From GCA-2733415 sp964276095 (GTDB taxonomy: Bacteria; Bacteroidota; Bacteroidia; Flavobacteriales; Flavobacteriaceae), in NCBI GenBank assembly GCA_964276095.1, contig CAXYDR010000003.1, forward strand, positions 1,364,001 through 1,428,000: DNA of 64,000 nt. The letters run 5' to 3'. Shown here piece after piece: positions 45,231 through 53,851 of the stretch. Position numbers and translations under genes: made by a program. Each line of letters starts with the position of its first letter. The first letter of the stretch is position 1. A model generated the notes under the pieces. The model was not told where the DNA came from and searched no databases. It worked only from the letters and a program-made list of their open reading frames with translations.

Positions 45231-46070
45231 ATGAAAAATTTACTATACATATTCGCATTGATTGGTTGCTCAGTTTTTTCTCAAGAGAAATTGAAGCCTC
45301 AAGATGAAAAATATATTTATCAAGGAAATCAGGAGTTGCAAGAAAATAACTTTGTAAATGCTGAAGCGGAGTACCGTAATGCTATTTCTGAAAACCCAAC
45401 AAATTCAGTTTCTAAATATAATTTAGGAAATGCATACTTTAAGAATAAGAAAACTAACGAAGCGTTAGCTCGTTATCAACAAGCTCAAAAAGTAGCAGAA
45501 ACAAAATTAGGCAAACATAAAGCATTTCATAATATGGGAAATAGTTTTATGCAGCAGAAAAAATACGATAATGCTATTGAAGCGTATAAAAATGCATTAC
45601 GCAACAATCCCAATGATGATGAGTCTCGTTATAACTTAGCTTTTGCTAAAAAAAAGAAAGAAGAAAAAGATAAGGAAGACGAGAAAAATAAAGACAAGAA
45701 TAAAGATAACAAAGACAAAAAGGATAATAAAGATAAGAAGGACGATAAAAGCAAAAACGATAAGGACTCGGATAAGAAAGACGATAAAGGAAAAGAGGAC
45801 GAGAAGAAAGATAAGGACGACAAAGGCGATAAGGATAAGAAGGATAAAAAAGAAGACGATAAGGGTAAGGAAGATGAGAATAAGGATAAGAAACAAGATC
45901 AGTCTGATAATAAAAAAGAAGAAAAACCTAAACCTAAAAAAGGTCAATTATCTCCTCAACAAGTACAGAGTTTGTTAGAGGCAATGAATAACCAAGAAAA
46001 GAAATTACAGGAAAAAATGAATGCCAAGAAGCAAAAAGGTGTTCCTGTAAAAAATGAAAAAGATTGGTAG
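45231..46070 (+). CDS. batC: BatC, TPR protein with a long Lys/Asp/Glu tract
   Basis: A 279-residue exported protein: signal peptide (LLYIFALIGCSVFSQ), three to four tetratricopeptide repeats to about residue 140 (SKYNLGNAYFKNKKTNEALARYQQAQ, FHNMGNSFMQQKKYDNAIEAYKNAL), then about 100 residues almost wholly of Lys, Asp, Glu and Asn, and a short conserved C-terminal part (KGQLSPQQVQSLLEAMNNQEKKLQEKM). That last motif is typical of BatC. The charged tract is encoded by a near-repetitive AAG/GAT/GAC stretch (45645-45940) which is also open in other frames; those frames are not taken as genes. Confidence 0.92.
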   Translation: MKNLLYIFALIGCSVFSQEKLKPQDEKYIYQGNQELQENNFVNAEAEYRNAISENPTNSVSKYNLGNAYFKNKKTNEALARYQQAQKVAETKLGKHKAFHNMGNSFMQQKKYDNAIEAYKNALRNNPNDDESRYNLAFAKKKKEEKDKEDEKNKDKNKDNKDKKDNKDKKDDKSKNDKDSDKKDDKGKEDEKKDKDDKGDKDKKDKKEDDKGKEDENKDKKQDQSDNKKEEKPKPKKGQLSPQQVQSLLEAMNNQEKKLQEKMNAKKQKGVPVKNEKDW

Positions 46071-46116
46071 AAGAAGAAAATAAATCCTCATTTTCGCAAC
46101 AGATAATGATTACAAT

Positions 46117-47883
46117 ATGAAATTAAAAACACACATATTCTTTTTATTGCTTTTGGTTACTCAATTGCTTTCAGCTCAAGTAGAGTTTACTGCAAAAGTG
46201 AGTAAAAAAAAGTTAGGAATTAATGAACGACTTCGGGTAGATTTTGTGATGAATAGTGAAGGGGATAATTTTTCTCCACCTGCCTTTACGGGTTTTACTG
46301 TCGTTGGTGGTCCGAGTCAATCGGTGAGTCATTCATGGATTAATGGTAAGCGTTCTTTTTCAAAAACATATACCTATATCTTATCTCCTACAAAAAGAGG
46401 AAAGTTTACTATTAAGCAGGCAAAGATTGTTATTGAGGATGAAACATATAAAACTATTCCCGTAGCAGTTGAGGTTGTAGCAGCGATTGCAAAACCAAAA
46501 GATCCGAATGACCCTGATTATGTGGCTCAAGAGAATATTCATTTAGTAGCGGAAATATCAAATACATCTCCTTACTTAAATGAAGCTATTACGATAAAGT
46601 ATAAATTATATGTTGGACCTTCAGTAAACGTAAGTAATTTTAATCCTATTGATAATCCGAAGTTCGCAGATTTTTGGAGTCAGAATATAGATATCAAACA
46701 GTTTAAAATTGAACAAGGAACGTATAAAGGGCAAGATTATAAGTTTGTAGTATTACGTAAATCGGTATTATTGCCTCAGAAAACAGGTAAATTAGTAATA
46801 GAGCCGCTAGTATTGGATGTGGTTGTAAATGTGCCTACTAACAGAAGGGATTTCTTTGGAGGTAGACAATACCAGTCAGTACATCAGAAAGTTGCAGCAG
46901 GTAATAGAACAATAAATGTAAAGTCACTTCCTGAAGCGGGAAAACCTGCAAGTTTTACTGGTGCAGTTGGAGAATTTGAATTTGATGTAACAGCTAATAA
47001 AACAGCCCTGAAATCAGGAGAATCATTACAAGCAACAGTAAAGGTAAGCGGACGAGGAAATTTAAAGTTATTTGAACTTCCAAAATTGGTAGTGCCAAGT
47101 TCGTTAGAAGTATATGAACCTGAGCATAAAGAAAACGTCCGTACCAATTTAGCAGGAATGGGTGGTACTATTAGCGATACGTATACAATTGTGCCACAAT
47201 ATAAAGGTAATTACCCAGTGTCAAAATTAGAGTTTAGCTATTTTAATCCTAAAACAGCCAGTTATCATACTTTAAGTTCACTAGAGCATATTGTTGAGGT
47301 GTTAACAGGTCCGACAAATACTGATGCTGTAAATCAATCAAATAATAAGGTTGTCGCAAATCAGAATGTTGTTGGTAATAACAATCAATTCAGGTCATTT
47401 CGCACAAGTGCAAATTTAGTTTCAACTCGTACTACACAATTTTTCAAGTCTACATTATTTTGGTGTTTACTATTATTGCCATTATTGGTAATTCCTGGTG
47501 TGTTGTTATTTCAAAAGAAGAAAGCGTTAATTGCAAATGACGTTAGAGGAAATAAAATTAGAAAAGCTGATAAACTGGCAAAGAAATTCTTGTCAGAAGC
47601 GAAGAAGAATTTAAATAATAAAGATGCTTTTTATGAATCGTTACATAAATCATTACACAATTATTTAAAGGCCAAGTTACAAATAGAAACTACTGAATTC
47701 AGTAAAGAAAAAATAGCAACTGTATTTGAGAAAAATAATATTCATGCTGATATAACTGAAAATTTTGTAAGCTTAATTGAAGCTTGTGATTTAGCACGTT
47801 TTACTCCAATAAGTAGTGATGCGATGCAGCAAGATTATGATAAAGCAGTACGTGTAATTTCAGAAATTGATAAAACAGTTTAG
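46117..47883 (+). CDS. batD: BatD, oxygen tolerance family protein
   Basis: A 588-residue protein of the BatD family. A signal peptide (FFLLLLVTQLLSAQ) is followed by several Ig-like beta domains (VEFTAKVSKKKLGINERLRVDFV, VHLVAEISNTSPYLNEAITIKYKLYVG, GEFEFDVTANKTALKSGESLQATVKVSG), a transmembrane helix (STLFWCLLLLPLLVIPGVLLF) and a cytoplasmic helical tail. The periplasmic part probably contacts BatA/B; direct evidence is lacking. It is the seventh gene of the operon. Confidence 0.93.
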   Translation: MKLKTHIFFLLLLVTQLLSAQVEFTAKVSKKKLGINERLRVDFVMNSEGDNFSPPAFTGFTVVGGPSQSVSHSWINGKRSFSKTYTYILSPTKRGKFTIKQAKIVIEDETYKTIPVAVEVVAAIAKPKDPNDPDYVAQENIHLVAEISNTSPYLNEAITIKYKLYVGPSVNVSNFNPIDNPKFADFWSQNIDIKQFKIEQGTYKGQDYKFVVLRKSVLLPQKTGKLVIEPLVLDVVVNVPTNRRDFFGGRQYQSVHQKVAAGNRTINVKSLPEAGKPASFTGAVGEFEFDVTANKTALKSGESLQATVKVSGRGNLKLFELPKLVVPSSLEVYEPEHKENVRTNLAGMGGTISDTYTIVPQYKGNYPVSKLEFSYFNPKTASYHTLSSLEHIVEVLTGPTNTDAVNQSNNKVVANQNVVGNNNQFRSFRTSANLVSTRTTQFFKSTLFWCLLLLPLLVIPGVLLFQKKKALIANDVRGNKIRKADKLAKKFLSEAKKNLNNKDAFYESLHKSLHNYLKAKLQIETTEFSKEKIATVFEKNNIHADITENFVSLIEACDLARFTPISSDAMQQDYDKAVRVISEIDKTV

Positions 47884-47905
47884 CCCACCAGTGGGTTTAA
47901 TTAAT
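47883..47905 (+). other. Hairpin after batD
   Basis: CCCACCAGTGGG palindrome immediately after the batD stop, in the ~100-base gap to batE. It lacks a strong T run. A related inverted repeat (ACCCATGAGTGGGT) is at 50724. Confidence 0.4.
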
Positions 47906-47985
47906 TGAAGGTTGTCCCGATTGGAGAACAGTATTATTAATTTATACCTTGTGTGCTTGGATATGGGGATTTTATAAAATTAGAA

Positions 47986-48732
47986 ATGAAAAACATAATA
48001 TACATACTACTATTAATCACAAGTTTTGGCTTTGCTCAAAACGAACAACTTTTTGAGAAAGCAAATGGCTTATATAATAGCGAAAAATACAGCGATGCTA
48101 TTCAAGTATATCAGCAAATATTGAGTACGAAAAATCATTCAGTATCTCTTTATTTTAATCTAGCCAATTCACATTATAAGTTAAATCAGATAGCGGAGAG
48201 TGTTTATTATTATGAAAAAGCGTTGCAATTGGAACCTGAAAATGAGGATGTACTTACCAATTTAGCTTTTGCAAATAATATGCGAATTGATAAAATTGAC
48301 GTAATACCAACTACAGGTTTTTCAAAAATATTTACATCTATAATAAACATGTTGTCATTTGATACTTGGGCAGTTTTAGCAATAGTATTTATGATGTTTT
48401 TTGTAGTAATGTTTATCGGGTATAGTCAGTCAAAATTTACTAATAGAAAGCGATCTTTCTTTATAATATCATTGTTAGGATTGTTCTTCGCTATACTTTC
48501 AGTTGCTTTTGCTTACCAGCAAGAAACTACATCTATTAATGAAAAATATGCTATTGTTTTTGCAAAAGAATCTCAGGTAAAGTCTGAGCCTAAATTCAAT
48601 AGTGATGAAGCGTTTCAATTACACGAAGGAACAAAAGTAAGCGTGTTCGAAGATTTTGATGGGTGGACAAAAATTAAGTTAACCAACGGTTCTGTTGGAT
48701 GGATTATTTCAAAAGAGATTAAGAGATTATAA
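47986..48732 (+). CDS. batE: BatE, TPR and SH3-like domain membrane protein
   Basis: A 248-residue protein. Signal peptide (MKNIIYILLLITSFGFAQ); two TPR units (YNSEKYSDAIQVYQQILS, AESVYYYEKALQLEPENEDVLTNLAFANN); two helices (DTWAVLAIVFMMFFVVMFIGY, FFIISLLGLFFAILSVAFAY); and a C-terminal bacterial SH3 domain ending VSVFEDFDGWTKIKLTNGSVGWI. The open frame reaches a GTG at 47953, but only ATG 47986 puts the signal peptide first. It is the last gene of the operon; a terminator follows. Confidence 0.92.
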   Translation: MKNIIYILLLITSFGFAQNEQLFEKANGLYNSEKYSDAIQVYQQILSTKNHSVSLYFNLANSHYKLNQIAESVYYYEKALQLEPENEDVLTNLAFANNMRIDKIDVIPTTGFSKIFTSIINMLSFDTWAVLAIVFMMFFVVMFIGYSQSKFTNRKRSFFIISLLGLFFAILSVAFAYQQETTSINEKYAIVFAKESQVKSEPKFNSDEAFQLHEGTKVSVFEDFDGWTKIKLTNGSVGWIISKEIKRL

Positions 48733-48757
48733 AATAATATTAAATTGTAAATAGTTA

Positions 48758-48789
48758 AAAACCAATAGCGTATTTGTTGTTGGTTTTTT
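48758..48789 (+). terminator. Terminator of the Bat operon
   Basis: AAAACCAA/TTGGTTTT stem, 14-base loop, then TTTTTT. Confidence 0.65.
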
Positions 48790-48868
48790 GTTTTTTAAAG
48801 TATTGTAATAAAGGCATACTATTTGTAATAAAACAAGAAGCGTATTCGTTTAAATAAAAAGATAAGTC

Positions 48869-49540
48869 ATGAAGCAGTTCATATTTTCATTAGTAGTAGC
48901 ATTTTCATTAGTAAGTTTTTCTCAAAATGTAGAAAAAAAATTAGGGGAATTCAGTCAGTTAAAAACATTTGATGGTTTGTCTGTAGAGTTAGTGAAATCG
49001 GATAATAACAAAGTGGTTATTTCTGGTGTACATAAAGATGATGTTGAAGTAATAAATAAAAAAGGGTTGTTGAAAATCAGATTTAACATACCCAAGGCAT
49101 CTACTTTGTATGAAACTAAAATAGTGTTGTTTTACAAAGAGTTGAATTTAATAGATGCTAATGAAGGTTCATTTATTTTTTCTGATGAAATTATTAAAGA
49201 ACTTGATTTAGAAATAAAAGCTCAGGAAGGAGCGATCATTAGGTTGGAAGTAGATGCTAAGAGAATCAATTCAAGAGTGGTTTCAGGTAGTATTATTACA
49301 CTTTCAGGAAAAGCTAATAACCAAGATGTAATTGTGAATTCTGGGGGGATTTATAAAGCTCAAGAATGTATAACAGAACAAACAAAGGTTTCAGTAAGTG
49401 CTGGAGGTTCTGCTAAAATATATGCAACTGAAATTGCTAAAGCGAAGGTGAAAGCAGGTGGAGTAATTAAAATTTATGGACATCCAAAATTAGCTGATAC
49501 TAAGAAAGTATTAGGGGGAAGCATTACTGTGGTGGACTGA
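48869..49540 (+). CDS. DUF2807 (head GIN domain) exported protein
   Basis: A 223-residue protein with a signal peptide (MKQFIFSLVVAFSLVSFSQ) and a right-handed beta-solenoid of the GIN/DUF2807 type: regular short strands such as GAIIRLEVDAKRINSRVVSGSIITLSGKANNQDVIVNSGG and SAGGSAKIYATE. The family is common in Bacteroidota and its role unknown, perhaps adhesion or anti-sigma-linked sensing in other contexts (inference). It is a single gene with no close partner. Confidence 0.85.
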   Translation: MKQFIFSLVVAFSLVSFSQNVEKKLGEFSQLKTFDGLSVELVKSDNNKVVISGVHKDDVEVINKKGLLKIRFNIPKASTLYETKIVLFYKELNLIDANEGSFIFSDEIIKELDLEIKAQEGAIIRLEVDAKRINSRVVSGSIITLSGKANNQDVIVNSGGIYKAQECITEQTKVSVSAGGSAKIYATEIAKAKVKAGGVIKIYGHPKLADTKKVLGGSITVVD

Positions 49541-49692
49541 TGGTTTAAAATCATCATTATTGGTAAATGTGTCTTATTTTAAAAAAGCCAAATTGAAAGA
49601 TATGTGACTATGTAAATAGATACTTACTATATGGATTAAACACAGAACTCATATTGTTTAGAGGTATTGTTAGTAATAGTTTTGTCAAGTTA

Positions 49693-50151
49693 TTAATCAG
49701 AATATCCAAACCTTATTGTTGCTTTATGAAATATGAATTGTGTTTCCGTTTCTGTGAATTTAATATTATCAAAGAAAATGGTATATTCAACGTTATTGAT
49801 TCCAGTGTTTATTTTTCCGGAAAACGAAGTCCCTTCTAATTCATTGTCTTCATAAATCATACCTGTATAGAATTCAAAAACAAAGTTTTCCTCGGCTAGT
49901 CTTGCGCTTATTTTTGCGTGAGGGATATTGTTTACTCCATATTTGGTGTAAGCCTCAAATCCAAGAAAGGTAAAAGTCATGTCGGTGTTTTCACTGAAAA
50001 CGAAGCAGTCGTTAGGCTCAATGTCAAAAGATTCCATAAAGTTTTTTTCTAAGCAAATTGAACTTTCTTTAGCGAGATCAAAAGTGTTTTCATCGCTTTT
50101 TGAGCAGCTTAGAATTAATAAGAATAATATTAGGAAGGGTGTTTTTTTCAT
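49693..50151 (-). CDS. Hypothetical lipoprotein
   Basis: I do not recognise the family. The 152-residue product has a lipoprotein signal with lipobox LILSC (Cys16). The mature part is predicted beta-rich with phrases MTFTFLGFEAYTKYGVNNIPHAKISAR and NVEYTIFFDNIKFTETE, and two Cys residues (ICLEKNFMESFDIEPNDC) that could form a disulphide. It is likely located on the outer or inner membrane as a small surface or periplasmic lipoprotein. It lies downstream of cvpA on the same strand with a 36-base gap. Confidence 0.6.
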   Translation of the reverse strand: MKKTPFLILFLLILSCSKSDENTFDLAKESSICLEKNFMESFDIEPNDCFVFSENTDMTFTFLGFEAYTKYGVNNIPHAKISARLAEENFVFEFYTGMIYEDNELEGTSFSGKINTGINNVEYTIFFDNIKFTETETQFIFHKATIRFGYSD

Positions 50152-50187
50152 GATTAATTTTCAATTATTATCAACAAATTTATAACC

Positions 50188-50703
50188 TTAATTCCCCATC
50201 AATTCTTCTCGTAATTCCTCTTCTTGTTTGATAATGTCAGGAAAAATCATGGTAGCCAATCCTTTTACAGGTTTGTATAAAACAGAGTTTTCTAGCTTTT
50301 CAGGTTGTATAAATTCAATAGTACTGTTGGCGTGAGAAAAAACGATAAGTACTACACTAGCAATTAGTCCAAATTTCAACGCTCCAAAAACACCACCTAG
50401 TAGTTTGTTTAATATTCCTAATGAGGCAAAGTCGGCTAGTCTGGTAAATGCTTTTCCTGCTAATGAAACTATTACTATTATCACGAAAAAAGTAGCAGCA
50501 AATGCAACCACATTAATGTAGTTTTGGTCCCAATCAACGCTTTCATCCAATTTAGTGGCTACATAATGTGAAAAATGTATTGCACCATAAACACCGGCAA
50601 TTAATGCAATAATAGAAGCGACTTCTACAAATAATCCTTTCATAAAACCGCGTACCAAGCCAAAAACCAGTAATGCTCCTATAACTATATCTATTGTGCT
50701 CAT
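50188..50703 (-). CDS. cvpA: CvpA family membrane protein
   Basis: A 171-residue inner-membrane protein with four helices; the opening MSTIDIVIGALLVFGLVRGFMKGLFVEVASIIALIAGVYGAI is the CvpA (colicin V production) pattern. I start at ATG 50703; the open frame continues to a TTG at 50754 across a CCCA/TGGG hairpin in what must be the leader. CvpA proteins affect envelope integrity, but the mechanism is not known. It is divergent from hemE. Confidence 0.88.
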   Translation of the reverse strand: MSTIDIVIGALLVFGLVRGFMKGLFVEVASIIALIAGVYGAIHFSHYVATKLDESVDWDQNYINVVAFAATFFVIIVIVSLAGKAFTRLADFASLGILNKLLGGVFGALKFGLIASVVLIVFSHANSTIEFIQPEKLENSVLYKPVKGLATMIFPDIIKQEEELREELMGN

Positions 50704-50870
50704 AAAATGTAAATCTTGTTTTAACCCATGAGTGGGTTTTGTTACTGGTGTCAACGAATTTCCTTAAACGCACACCGAATTAACAAATATACATTTTTAA
50801 AGGGTTCAATACTTGGAGTGTTTCAATAAAATTTCAAAGAGAAAAGCATGGTTTAAAAGCGCAATTACGG

Positions 50871-50878
50871 TATCTTTG
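50871..50878 (+). promoter_or_regulatory. Candidate -7 element (TATCTTTG) of hemE
   Basis: TATCTTTG matches TAnnTTTG, 38 bases before the hemE start. The -33 position reads TGG rather than TTG. Confidence 0.5.
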
Positions 50879-50916
50879 TTTCTTCAAAATTTCTTGATAA
50901 TTAGCAACGATATACG

Positions 50917-51945
50917 ATGATAAAAAACGATTTATTTTTAAGAGCTTTAAAAGGAGAAACAGTAGATAGACCACCAGTTTGGATGATGCGTCAAGCAGGT
51001 AGATATTTGCCAGAATTTATGGAGTTGAAGAAAAAATACGATTTTTTCACCCGTTGTCAAATACCAGAACTAGCTTCAGAAATAACAGTGCAACCAATTC
51101 GTAGATACGGGATGGATGCTGCTATATTGTTTTCGGACATATTAGTTATTCCTCAGGCAATGAATATTGAGGTAGAGATGAAACCAGATTTTGGACCATA
51201 TTTACCAAATCCTATTCGTAATTTAAATGATGTAAATAATGTAATCGTTCCAGATGTGAATGACGCGTTAGGATACGTTATGGAAGGAATTAAAGCTACT
51301 AAAGAGAAATTAAATAATGAAGTACCGTTAATTGGATTCGCTGGTTCACCTTGGACAATTTTATGTTACTGTGTACAAGGGCAAGGAAGTAAAAATTTCG
51401 ATAAAGCAAAGGAGTTTTGTTTTACAAACCCAGTTGCTGCTCATACTTTATTACAGAAAATTACTGATACTACAATTGCTTATTTAAAAGCGAAAGTTGC
51501 TGCAGGAGTAAATGCAGTACAAATATTTGACTCTTGGGGAGGAATGTTATCTCCAGTAGATTATCAAGAGTTTTCTTGGCAATATATCAACCAAATTATT
51601 GAAGCATTAAAAGATGATGCTCCAGTGATTGCATTCGGAAAAGGATGTTGGTTCGCTTTAGATGAAATGTCAAAATCTAATGCATCTGCTTTAGGGGTAG
51701 ATTGGACAATCACTCCTCAAAACGCTCGTTACTTAACAGGAGGGAATATGACTTTACAAGGGAATTTTGATCCTACGCGTTTATTTTCACCACCAGCTGT
51801 AATTAAAAAAATGGTTACTCAAATGATTAATGATTTTGGGAAGGATAAATATATTGTAAATCTTGGACATGGTATTTTACCAAATGTACCTTTAGATAAT
51901 GCAAAGGCATTTATTGATGCAGTAAAAGAGTACGAAGCATCATAA
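50917..51945 (+). CDS. hemE: Uroporphyrinogen III decarboxylase
   Basis: A 342-residue haem-pathway enzyme that removes four carboxyl groups from uroporphyrinogen III to give coproporphyrinogen III. Signature RPPVWMMRQAGRYLPEF and the second signature GFAGSPWTILCYCVQGQGSKNF are present, along with FDSWGGMLSP. The start matches the family. It leads a plus-strand cluster with hemF and hemB, and just after its stop a decayed gene is seen. Confidence 0.97.
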   Translation: MIKNDLFLRALKGETVDRPPVWMMRQAGRYLPEFMELKKKYDFFTRCQIPELASEITVQPIRRYGMDAAILFSDILVIPQAMNIEVEMKPDFGPYLPNPIRNLNDVNNVIVPDVNDALGYVMEGIKATKEKLNNEVPLIGFAGSPWTILCYCVQGQGSKNFDKAKEFCFTNPVAAHTLLQKITDTTIAYLKAKVAAGVNAVQIFDSWGGMLSPVDYQEFSWQYINQIIEALKDDAPVIAFGKGCWFALDEMSKSNASALGVDWTITPQNARYLTGGNMTLQGNFDPTRLFSPPAVIKKMVTQMINDFGKDKYIVNLGHGILPNVPLDNAKAFIDAVKEYEAS

Positions 51946-51947
51946 AT

Positions 51948-52181
51948 AAATTATTAAAATACGGTTTAGGTATTGTTGTATTTTTTATTGTTTGTAACAG
52001 TGTTAATGTTCCAAAAAATAAATACTACGGATTTAATGCGGATTTTAAAAGAACTATAGTAGAGGACAGTATTGTGTTTGATGTAAAAAACATAATCACT
52101 AGTCCTTTGCGTTTTTGTATCACTTCTATAAATGATTCAGCGCAAAACTTATTAGAAATTGATCATTTGAATCTATTATAG
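51948..52181 (+). pseudogene. Remnant of an exported protein gene between hemE and the EI24 gene
   Basis: An open frame of 77 codons begins right after the hemE stop and reads as a signal peptide (KLLKYGLGIVVFFIVCNS) followed by VPKNKYYGFNADFKRTIVE and DSIVFDVKNIITSPLRF, then stops (TAG). No ATG, GTG or TTG lies at its head, and it ends abruptly. The phrasing resembles the N-terminus of exported flavobacterial proteins I associate with M23-type peptidases; that link is from memory and weak. I read it as a gene that lost its start and most of its 3' part. Confidence 0.5.
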
Positions 52182-52191
52182 TCTATGTGGA

Positions 52192-52929
52192 TTGAAAATA
52201 GCAACTAACATAATAGATGGAATTAAAGCCTATTTTTCGGCGTTTGAGTTGCTCAATAAACTCAAGCTTTGGAAATACTTTGTTGTTCCTATTTTAATTA
52301 GTGTAGCTACTGCTGTTCTAGTATTTGTGTTAGCTTACTTTTTATCAGATACTATTGGTAATCATATTACAAGTTTGTGGCCTTTTGGTTGGGGGAAAGA
52401 AGTTGTTTCAACAATAAGTAATTTTATTGGAGGAGCATTAATTGTTGTTTTTGGATTAGTTATTTACCGACATGTGGTTATGGCTTTTTCGGCGCCATTT
52501 ATGAGTCCTGTTTCGGAAGAAATAGAAAAGTATTATTTAGGTGATGTACATACAGATGCTAAATTTTCGATTACTCTTGCTAGAGCTATAAAAATTAATG
52601 TTAGAAATCTAGTTAAAGAGATACTATTCATTATTCCATTATTTTTTTTAAGTTTAATACCAGTTATAGGTTTCGTTTTTACAGGATTAATATTCCTTAT
52701 ACAAGCCTATTATGCAGGTTTTGGAAATATGGATTATACCCTAGAACGCCACTATAATTATAAAGACAGTATTACTTTTGTGAAACAACATAAAGGAATT
52801 GCAATTGGAAACGGAATAGTGTTTATGTTAATACTAATGATTCCTGTAATAGGAATTTTGTTAGTGTTGCCATTGTCTGTTGTATCAGCAACAAAAGAAA
52901 CTGTAAAAAGAGTTCATCAAGAAAAATAA
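52192..52929 (+). CDS. EI24/CysZ-like membrane protein
   Basis: A 245-residue inner-membrane protein of the EI24 (CysZ-like) family with four to six helices: KYFVVPILISVATAVLVFVLAYF, FIGGALIVVFGLVIYRHVVM, ILFIIPLFFLSLIPVIGFVFTGL, GNGIVFMLILMIPVIGILLVLPLS. The phrase AFSAPFMSPVSEEIEKYYLG is the family hallmark. In frame only a TTG (52192) can serve as start. It lies in the haem cluster, 8 bases before hemF, so it is probably co-transcribed; a role in haem handling or transport is open (inference). Confidence 0.85.
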   Translation: MKIATNIIDGIKAYFSAFELLNKLKLWKYFVVPILISVATAVLVFVLAYFLSDTIGNHITSLWPFGWGKEVVSTISNFIGGALIVVFGLVIYRHVVMAFSAPFMSPVSEEIEKYYLGDVHTDAKFSITLARAIKINVRNLVKEILFIIPLFFLSLIPVIGFVFTGLIFLIQAYYAGFGNMDYTLERHYNYKDSITFVKQHKGIAIGNGIVFMLILMIPVIGILLVLPLSVVSATKETVKRVHQEK

Positions 52930-52937
52930 TTCATTCT

Positions 52938-53843
52938 ATGAAAGAAAAATTTCAAGCATACATACATCAGTTACAAGATACAATTTGTAAGAAATTAGAA
53001 GAAGTAGATGGTAAAGCTACTTTTCAAGAAGACTTATGGGATAGGCCAGAAGGTGGTGGTGGAAGAACTCGTGTAATAGAAAATGGAAATGTTTTTGAAA
53101 AAGGAGGAGTAAATATTTCTGCTGTTCATGGAGTATTACCAGAAGTGTTGAGAAAGCAATTTAAGGTTGAAGAAGGTGACTTTTTTGCCTGTGGTTTAAG
53201 TTTAGTACTACACCCTAAAAACCCATTTGCACCAACCGTTCATGCCAATTGGCGTTATTTTGAAATGTATGATGGTAATGGAAATATTGTTACACAGTGG
53301 TTTGGTGGCGGACAAGATTTAACACCTTATTATTTATTTGATGAAGATGCAATTCATTTTCACCAAGTATGTAAAGATGCTTGTGATAAGCATGATAATT
53401 CGTTCTACCCGATGTATAAAAAGAGATGTGACGAATATTTTTATAATGCACATAGAAACGAAGGGAGAGGAATTGGAGGATTGTTTTTTGATTATTTAAA
53501 AGAAACAGAAACCCTTACAATGCAAGATCGATTTGATTTTGTAACCGAAATAGGAAATAGCTTTCTAGATAGTTATGTGCCGGTTATTGAGCGTAGAAAA
53601 AACATAGAGTATACAGAAGAGAATAAGAATTGGCAAGAAGTACGTAGAGGGCGTTATGTAGAGTTTAATTTAGTACATGATAAAGGAACTTTATTCGGAT
53701 TAAAAACAAATGGACGAATAGAAAGTATCTTAATGAGTTTGCCCCCGAAAGTGCAATGGCATTATAACCATGTTCCTGTTGAAGGAAGTGAAGAAGAACG
53801 ATTAGTAAAAGTATTGCAGAGTCCTAAAGAATGGCTTAAATAA
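52938..53843 (+). CDS. hemF: Oxygen-dependent coproporphyrinogen III oxidase
   Basis: A 301-residue enzyme that oxidatively decarboxylates coproporphyrinogen III to protoporphyrinogen IX using O2. It has WDRPEGGGGRTRVIENG, HANWRYFEMYDGNG, WFGGGQDLTPYYLFDEDA and GRGIGGLFFDYL. It is full length. Because it uses O2, it fits an aerobic marine host. It is followed after 8 bases by the DUF4421 gene. Confidence 0.97.
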   Translation: MKEKFQAYIHQLQDTICKKLEEVDGKATFQEDLWDRPEGGGGRTRVIENGNVFEKGGVNISAVHGVLPEVLRKQFKVEEGDFFACGLSLVLHPKNPFAPTVHANWRYFEMYDGNGNIVTQWFGGGQDLTPYYLFDEDAIHFHQVCKDACDKHDNSFYPMYKKRCDEYFYNAHRNEGRGIGGLFFDYLKETETLTMQDRFDFVTEIGNSFLDSYVPVIERRKNIEYTEENKNWQEVRRGRYVEFNLVHDKGTLFGLKTNGRIESILMSLPPKVQWHYNHVPVEGSEEERLVKVLQSPKEWLK

Positions 53844-53851
53844 ATTGTACT

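Noticed and set aside
45636..45978. Long open frames on both strands overlapping the BatC charged tract
   Set aside because: They arise because the AAG/GAT/GAC repeats lack stops in every frame; the products are low-complexity and the real frame is fixed by the TPR and C-terminal motifs of BatC.
47884..50745. CCCACCAGTGGG and ACCCATGAGTGGGT as a shared repeat family
   Set aside because: Only two short, partly different palindromes, without flanking similarity; kept as isolated hairpins.
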